A stretch of DNA of 64,000 nucleotides from positions 4,163,501-4,227,500 of the forward strand of contig JACCIC010000022.1 of NCBI GenBank assembly GCA_018907035.1, given 5' to 3'. This DNA comes from Sycobia sp. Sy_11 (taxonomy: Eukaryota > Arthropoda > Insecta > Hymenoptera > Epichrysomallidae). A program made the translations under genes and the position numbers. The notes below the pieces were generated by a model. That model did no database searches. It saw only the letters and a program-made list of their open reading frames with translations, and was not told the DNA's origin. This document shows positions 59,411-64,000 of the stretch, in pieces (positions within the stretch are counted from its first letter, which is position 1; the number at the start of each line of letters is the position of its first letter).

Positions 59411-60062
59411 CTGTAAAAGCATATTTTTAGGTTCCTAAAACATCCGTAGCACTTTGATGTATTAATTCAATTTACAAAACTGAAATAGTGCAATTTCAAA
59501 TTTGCGCGATGGCAAATGCGACACATTCGAGCGAAAGGCCAACTGAGACACGTATAATATAATAATCTGCATGCGGCGTCACAAGTTTTTTGGAAACTTT
59601 ATATGCGGTATACGGAGTACGTTTTGCGCGAATAAGTTTCCAGTTGCGCTTGCCGCGCTACACACTGTACAAACATACATGGAAAACGGATCGCGTCAAC
59701 AGTTCTGTACAATGACTTTTATAAATTATGATTCCGAAGACTAATTTATTTATAACGGTTACGTGATACGTTGTCATTATATGCATTGACTTAGATTCAG
59801 TCTATCATTTCCGTGCTGCGGATTTATGGTCTTCTCGATTTTCAAATGATAAATAGAAAAATATATGTAATATATAAAAAGTTAGATTTTGTGAAAGGAG
59901 ACGAATATATATGTTTTCAGGCATTGGAATCGGGTATATAAAGATGATGAAACGATTACCCTATTTATACACGTCGTAGTTCAATAGTAGCTTTGTAAAT
60001 ACAAGATCACCGATTCCAATATGTGCTGAGCACTTCATATTTCTGGTAGCTTTTTTATTAGG

Positions 60063-60064
<2 letters not shown>

Positions 60065-60115
<51 letters not shown>
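60065..60115. repeat. (TA)n microsatellite
   Basis: About 25 TA units. Confidence 0.95.
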
Positions 60116-60117
<2 letters not shown>

Positions 60118-62289
60118 ACACATATTTGGTTTAATATACATGTATTTATGTATGAATCTACCGAACGACGAAATCAGTCGAAAAAGGGCTCATTTAGTGT
60201 AAATATGACGAATATAGAATGAGGTAATGTGCAGTTACGAGCTGGATTTAAGCGCAAACTATTTCTAATTAAATTCATGTATAGCCATTGGGTTTCATGT
60301 TTTATCATTAATCCATATAAACAAATATTTGTTATTACTTATTTATTTAATTTTTACGTGCAATTTTCTGTGATCGAGTCCACTTTCTTTTTGTTCTAAT
60401 GTTATTTCGATGATAAAATGTGTTCATCTATAATAATAATAATACAGTCTTCTTAAAAGAAAAAATGAAAATCCATTAATACTACAATAAAAAGACTATA
60501 AGATATATGAGTACGGATTTTGTTCAATTTGAGCGTGGTAACTCTGATGAAATGAAAAATGAACCTTGTGGTTTTGAAAACTAACATTGTCGCGTTTTCA
60601 ATGTACAATACTTTCTTATTAAAAATTCGTACCTGTTCCTCGTTAAATTTTTCAAAGGCTTTTCTTGTATAGAAAAATCGCATTTTTAATGATTCGAAAA
60701 GAAAAAAATTTTGTAAGTAAAAATGTTTTAATATTTTAATACATATTAGATTCAATGATACCTTATGTACCGAATCACATTAGATCATTTCTCTGTATCC
60801 ACAATCTAGACAATTTAATTTCTAATTCTGCACGAGGAAGCGCCATATCGTAAGAATCTAGTATAATGTGAAGTCTTAAAACTTTACTTTCAATCTGGAA
60901 CTAATCCAGTACGCATACATCGAAATCAGACATTATAAGATCTTTTACAATTTACAATCATAGTTGATGTCAATTTGTAAACGTAAATTAATCCATTTGA
61001 TGCAATATTGATTAAAGTTCATCTTCATCGTTTTTTTCTTTATTTGCCGAGGCATATATTATCAAAGTATTAAATAATCTTTGTATTAAATTTTATAGCC
61101 GGAACATTATTTTGCATAATTATAAGCATGTAAAATTTTATTTATTCTTTTCATAAACTGATTTTCATTGAACGTCCTTGTGATATTCGATATAGATTGC
61201 GCTCAAATTCTCTGAAGAATTTCTACTGTGAATGTTAATGTTATGTTGGAACAGAGAACGATTTTAGCGAGTAAACTGCATTTAAAATTGTATAAAATGA
61301 TGATTGTGCGTTAATGTGTATATGGTGAATTGTCATAGTTTTAGTCATAAGGATACTATGTCTCATAGATCTATAATTAATAAGAGAAAATGTTTAAGAC
61401 ACCGGCAAACGTTTCCAAAGAGTTTCTTATTATATCGATACATCGAGTATCTGACATACAGCGGGAACAACTGGAATCTTTTTTTTTCGCTCATTCAACT
61501 TGTATAAAGAAGATCCGGGAGCTCAAAGGATCCTGTAAAATTGAAGAAGAGAAAGTTCGGGAAATTTGACAGATTTACTTAAGATTTATCATGTATCGAA
61601 ATACGTCGCGGCGTACCAACAAGCATTAGGCAAGTTAATCAATTTTAACTTGTACCTACGACGGTACCAAATTTATTCCTGTAGCTGATAATATGAATGT
61701 GTCAAAACGGTAGATTTATAATATACCAAAAGTAAATATAAGATAATAAAGTATACTTCAGTATATTAACTACTTACTTAACATTAATATACCATAATGA
61801 AACCTCCATGTCCTCATAACCTCCAAACAAGGAGAACTCTCTCATTCAATATAGTTAAATATCACAAGTAATATATATCGATAGATAGATAGAGATATAG
61901 ATAAACATTATAAATATATAAATTTATGAGAAATTTCTTGAGTTGTACAGAACATCTTTCTAGGATACTAATAAATAAATTAACTTTTTAATGAAGATTT
62001 CATTGATTTGTATATGCTAGTGTATACTTTTGCTAAGCACACTAATAGTTTAATTATTTCATCCACTTTACCATTAATATCTGCCAATAATAAGGATATT
62101 GAATATTTTATATTTTAATAAATACTTCAGACTTGTTAATCGTTAGCCGAAATTTAAAATTTTTACATTTTGATTTTTAAAAAGGCGACACTTAATGCAC
62201 TAAATGCACTAAAAATATACTTCAATTTTTCTAGCATTTTTCTATTCTATTATTTTGTCTCGAAACGAATGTTGTTCTGCATGGAATCT

Positions 62290-62292
62290 ATC

Positions 62293-62347
<55 letters not shown>

Positions 62348-62375
62348 CGCGCACGCACGTGTATGTATGTGTGTG
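62290..62375. repeat. (TA)n-(TG)n-(CG)n mosaic
   Basis: TA, then TG, then CG units, ending in CACG/TGTA; same type as at 2731 and 52,916. Confidence 0.9.
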
Positions 62376-62534
62376 AGGTTACGGATCACAGATTCCATGC
62401 ATCAATAATTATATTAGTAAACAATATTTCTTTGAAAGTTTTATCAAAAATACATTATTCGAAATATTAGCATACAAATTGAATATATCTTTTTATAAAA
62501 ATCTTTAGATTTGAACAATGTACAAATTTATTTC

Positions 62535-62582
62535 ATTATATTATATTATTTTATTTATTTTATTTTATTATATTATTTTACC
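62535..62582. repeat. TTTTA/TTATA low-complexity tract
   Basis: Imperfect TTTTA and TATTA units. Confidence 0.85.
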
Positions 62583-62819
62583 ATTGTTCTTATCTCTTGA
62601 TATGATAAGATATTTAAGTTAGACTGTTCATTTATTCGCTTTGGTACGGTAGCAGCACGAAAAATCGATGATGCGCCTTATTGTTTATTGGAATAAGCCA
62701 ATGCTTTTACTCAACTGTAAAACAATCGCCTCTGTGCGCTGATATGTATCAACAATACCATTGACGTTACCAGACTGTATCTACTGAAAGTGTGAGCTTT
62801 TCTCGTGCTGTGAAACTTC

Positions 62820-63445
62820 AATTTTGAAAAACCTCGCGCGGCATCAATATTGCTTAAAAAAATGCGAAAGAACAATCGTGCAATCTAGCTCTATCCGTAA
62901 TCCGGAAAAATCATATTTTTAACACCAAAAAAAAATCTCTCTTTCCCCAATCAAGAAGGCCACGCGCGTCTAAATGCGTATTAAGTAACGAGCGTTGGAC
63001 GCTTTGCGACGCGCGCGCGGCAGGCCGTTTAGAAAGCGCATCGCGCCCAGGTGAACAATGCGCGAAAAGAAGCAGTTGACGAAGCACAGGGGGTGGGGCT
63101 CCCATCGCGTTTTAATCTCCACCCCCCCCCCCCGCATAAAGCTGGGTCGAGCGCGCTCGCAACTCTCTTGTCTCGCTCTCGAGGGCGCACTGGGGGAGCG
63201 GCTGGAGGAGGGGTAGAACAGAAATAGGGGTGAGAATATTGCATTCCTCGATCGTGACGAAGATAACGGCTCCGCTCCTACGATCCCGGAGCCTCGGCGA
63301 TTCGTCGGCGTTACAATACTACCCGGGGGCGCGCACGCGCGCACAGCGCTCTCAATCTCCACGCCGCGCCGCTTCTCCTGCGAAAATGTTTGCGAACGCG
63401 AGAGGCGCGCGACGGCAGAATGTAATAACGAGAGCGCGATAGGCT
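62820..63445. promoter_or_regulatory. CpG-rich island near the right edge
   Basis: About 600 bases with many CGCG and GCGC words in AT-rich DNA. The opposite-strand frames there (62,911-63,362) are composition shadows. It resembles the FoxD promoter island and might be a promoter or enhancer of a gene outside the window. No exon was supported. Confidence 0.3.
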
Positions 63446-64000
63446 TCTCGGATGGATATTACGATTTTTTTTTTTATTTGTATCGAGAATGCGATTTCCA
63501 TTTTGTTGTCGCGATTATGACACGAACACTGAGAAAAAATATCTGTTATCAAGTAAATATATTTTCTTGTTTTGTACCAAGTAAATTATTTTCTTACACA
63601 GAGAAAGTAATATTATAATTTAAGCATGTTCTTAAAAGAAGGAAGTATTTAATTGATGCGAGAAGAGTCGACAAATCAAACTAGGTCCCGTCGTCTTAAA
63701 TCTAGTGAATATTTTGCTAAGTTCAGAAAATGATTTACTTGCTACAGAGATACGATAACTTTTTTCAGTGTATAGATACATTTCTTGCACTTGGCAATAT
63801 TATTGCAAATATTATATGTTTATATTGGAAAAGAATACCGTGAATCGAGAGATAACCCAGCAGTTCAAAACAGTAAAGCTGGTTTTTTTTCATTAAAAAA
63901 TAATACAATTGAAGAGAAATCGATGATACTCCTTGGACAGTCTTTATTACATATAATGAATAATATATATCCAATATATTATAATATATATATATATATA
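63446..64000. other. AT-rich right end
   Basis: Nothing recognised; ends inside a TA-rich run. Confidence 0.5.

Larger units (their letters stand above)
58978..62819. other. 3' flank of FoxD, AT-rich
   Basis: Contains the FoxD 3' UTR (end not located), (TA)n at about 59,027-59,068, 59,340-59,410 and 60,065-60,115, and a TG/CG mosaic at 62,311-62,370. Frames in this stretch are AT-rich and carry no motifs. Confidence 0.5.

Noticed and set aside
1..64000. CRISPR array, tRNA or rRNA genes
   Set aside because: No regularly spaced unique-spacer repeats, no tRNA A/B-box pair with cloverleaf potential and no rRNA-like conserved blocks were seen; the repeats are simple-sequence tracts.

Overview
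The window is nuclear DNA from an insect. All protein-coding genes that can be read have spliceosomal introns (GT-AG, matching phases) and insect-type products. The background is very AT-rich, while exons and scattered islands are GC-rich. About thirty long (TA)n runs and many (CT)n/(CA)n runs interrupt it. This style is common in Hymenoptera such as parasitoid wasps, but the order is an inference.

Region 1 (about 2.1-22.4 kb, + strand) is one gene in 18 coding exons whose phases all agree, giving about 1373 residues. It has a signal peptide, five PAN/apple modules, a long Pro-rich [DN]-R-[YF]-P repeat region and a Gly-rich linker before the fifth PAN. A ZP domain, a furin-type site, one membrane helix and a short cytoplasmic tail follow. 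This architecture is that of NompA, the extracellular protein that ties mechanosensory dendrites to the cuticle.

Region 2 (23.1-26.6 kb, - strand) holds two compact three-exon genes. One is a Myb/SANT-like DNA-binding protein with a C-terminal coiled coil (268 aa). The other is a TM2-domain protein of the TM2D1/biscotti type (181 aa). The first converges on nompA.

Region 3 (26.6-57.4 kb) is gene-poor. It contains a non-autonomous DNA transposon with terminal inverted repeats (27,652-28,502) and a decayed Ty3/gypsy-type retroelement on the - strand (about 29.13-31.27 kb). It also has a few possible short exons of unknown genes, the best being a pair at 36,328-36,563. Many GC-richer islands are bordered by dinucleotide repeats, and several of these may be regulatory DNA of the next gene.

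Region 4 (57.4-59 kb, + strand) is a single-coding-exon forkhead transcription factor, FoxD (401 aa), with a probable intron in its 5' UTR. Region 5 (59-64 kb) has no recognisable gene; it holds more microsatellites and a GC-rich island near 62.8-63.4 kb. No rRNA, tRNA or CRISPR was seen. The genes are not functionally linked: one mechanosensory matrix gene, one TE-like nuclear protein, one Notch-related membrane protein and one developmental transcription factor.
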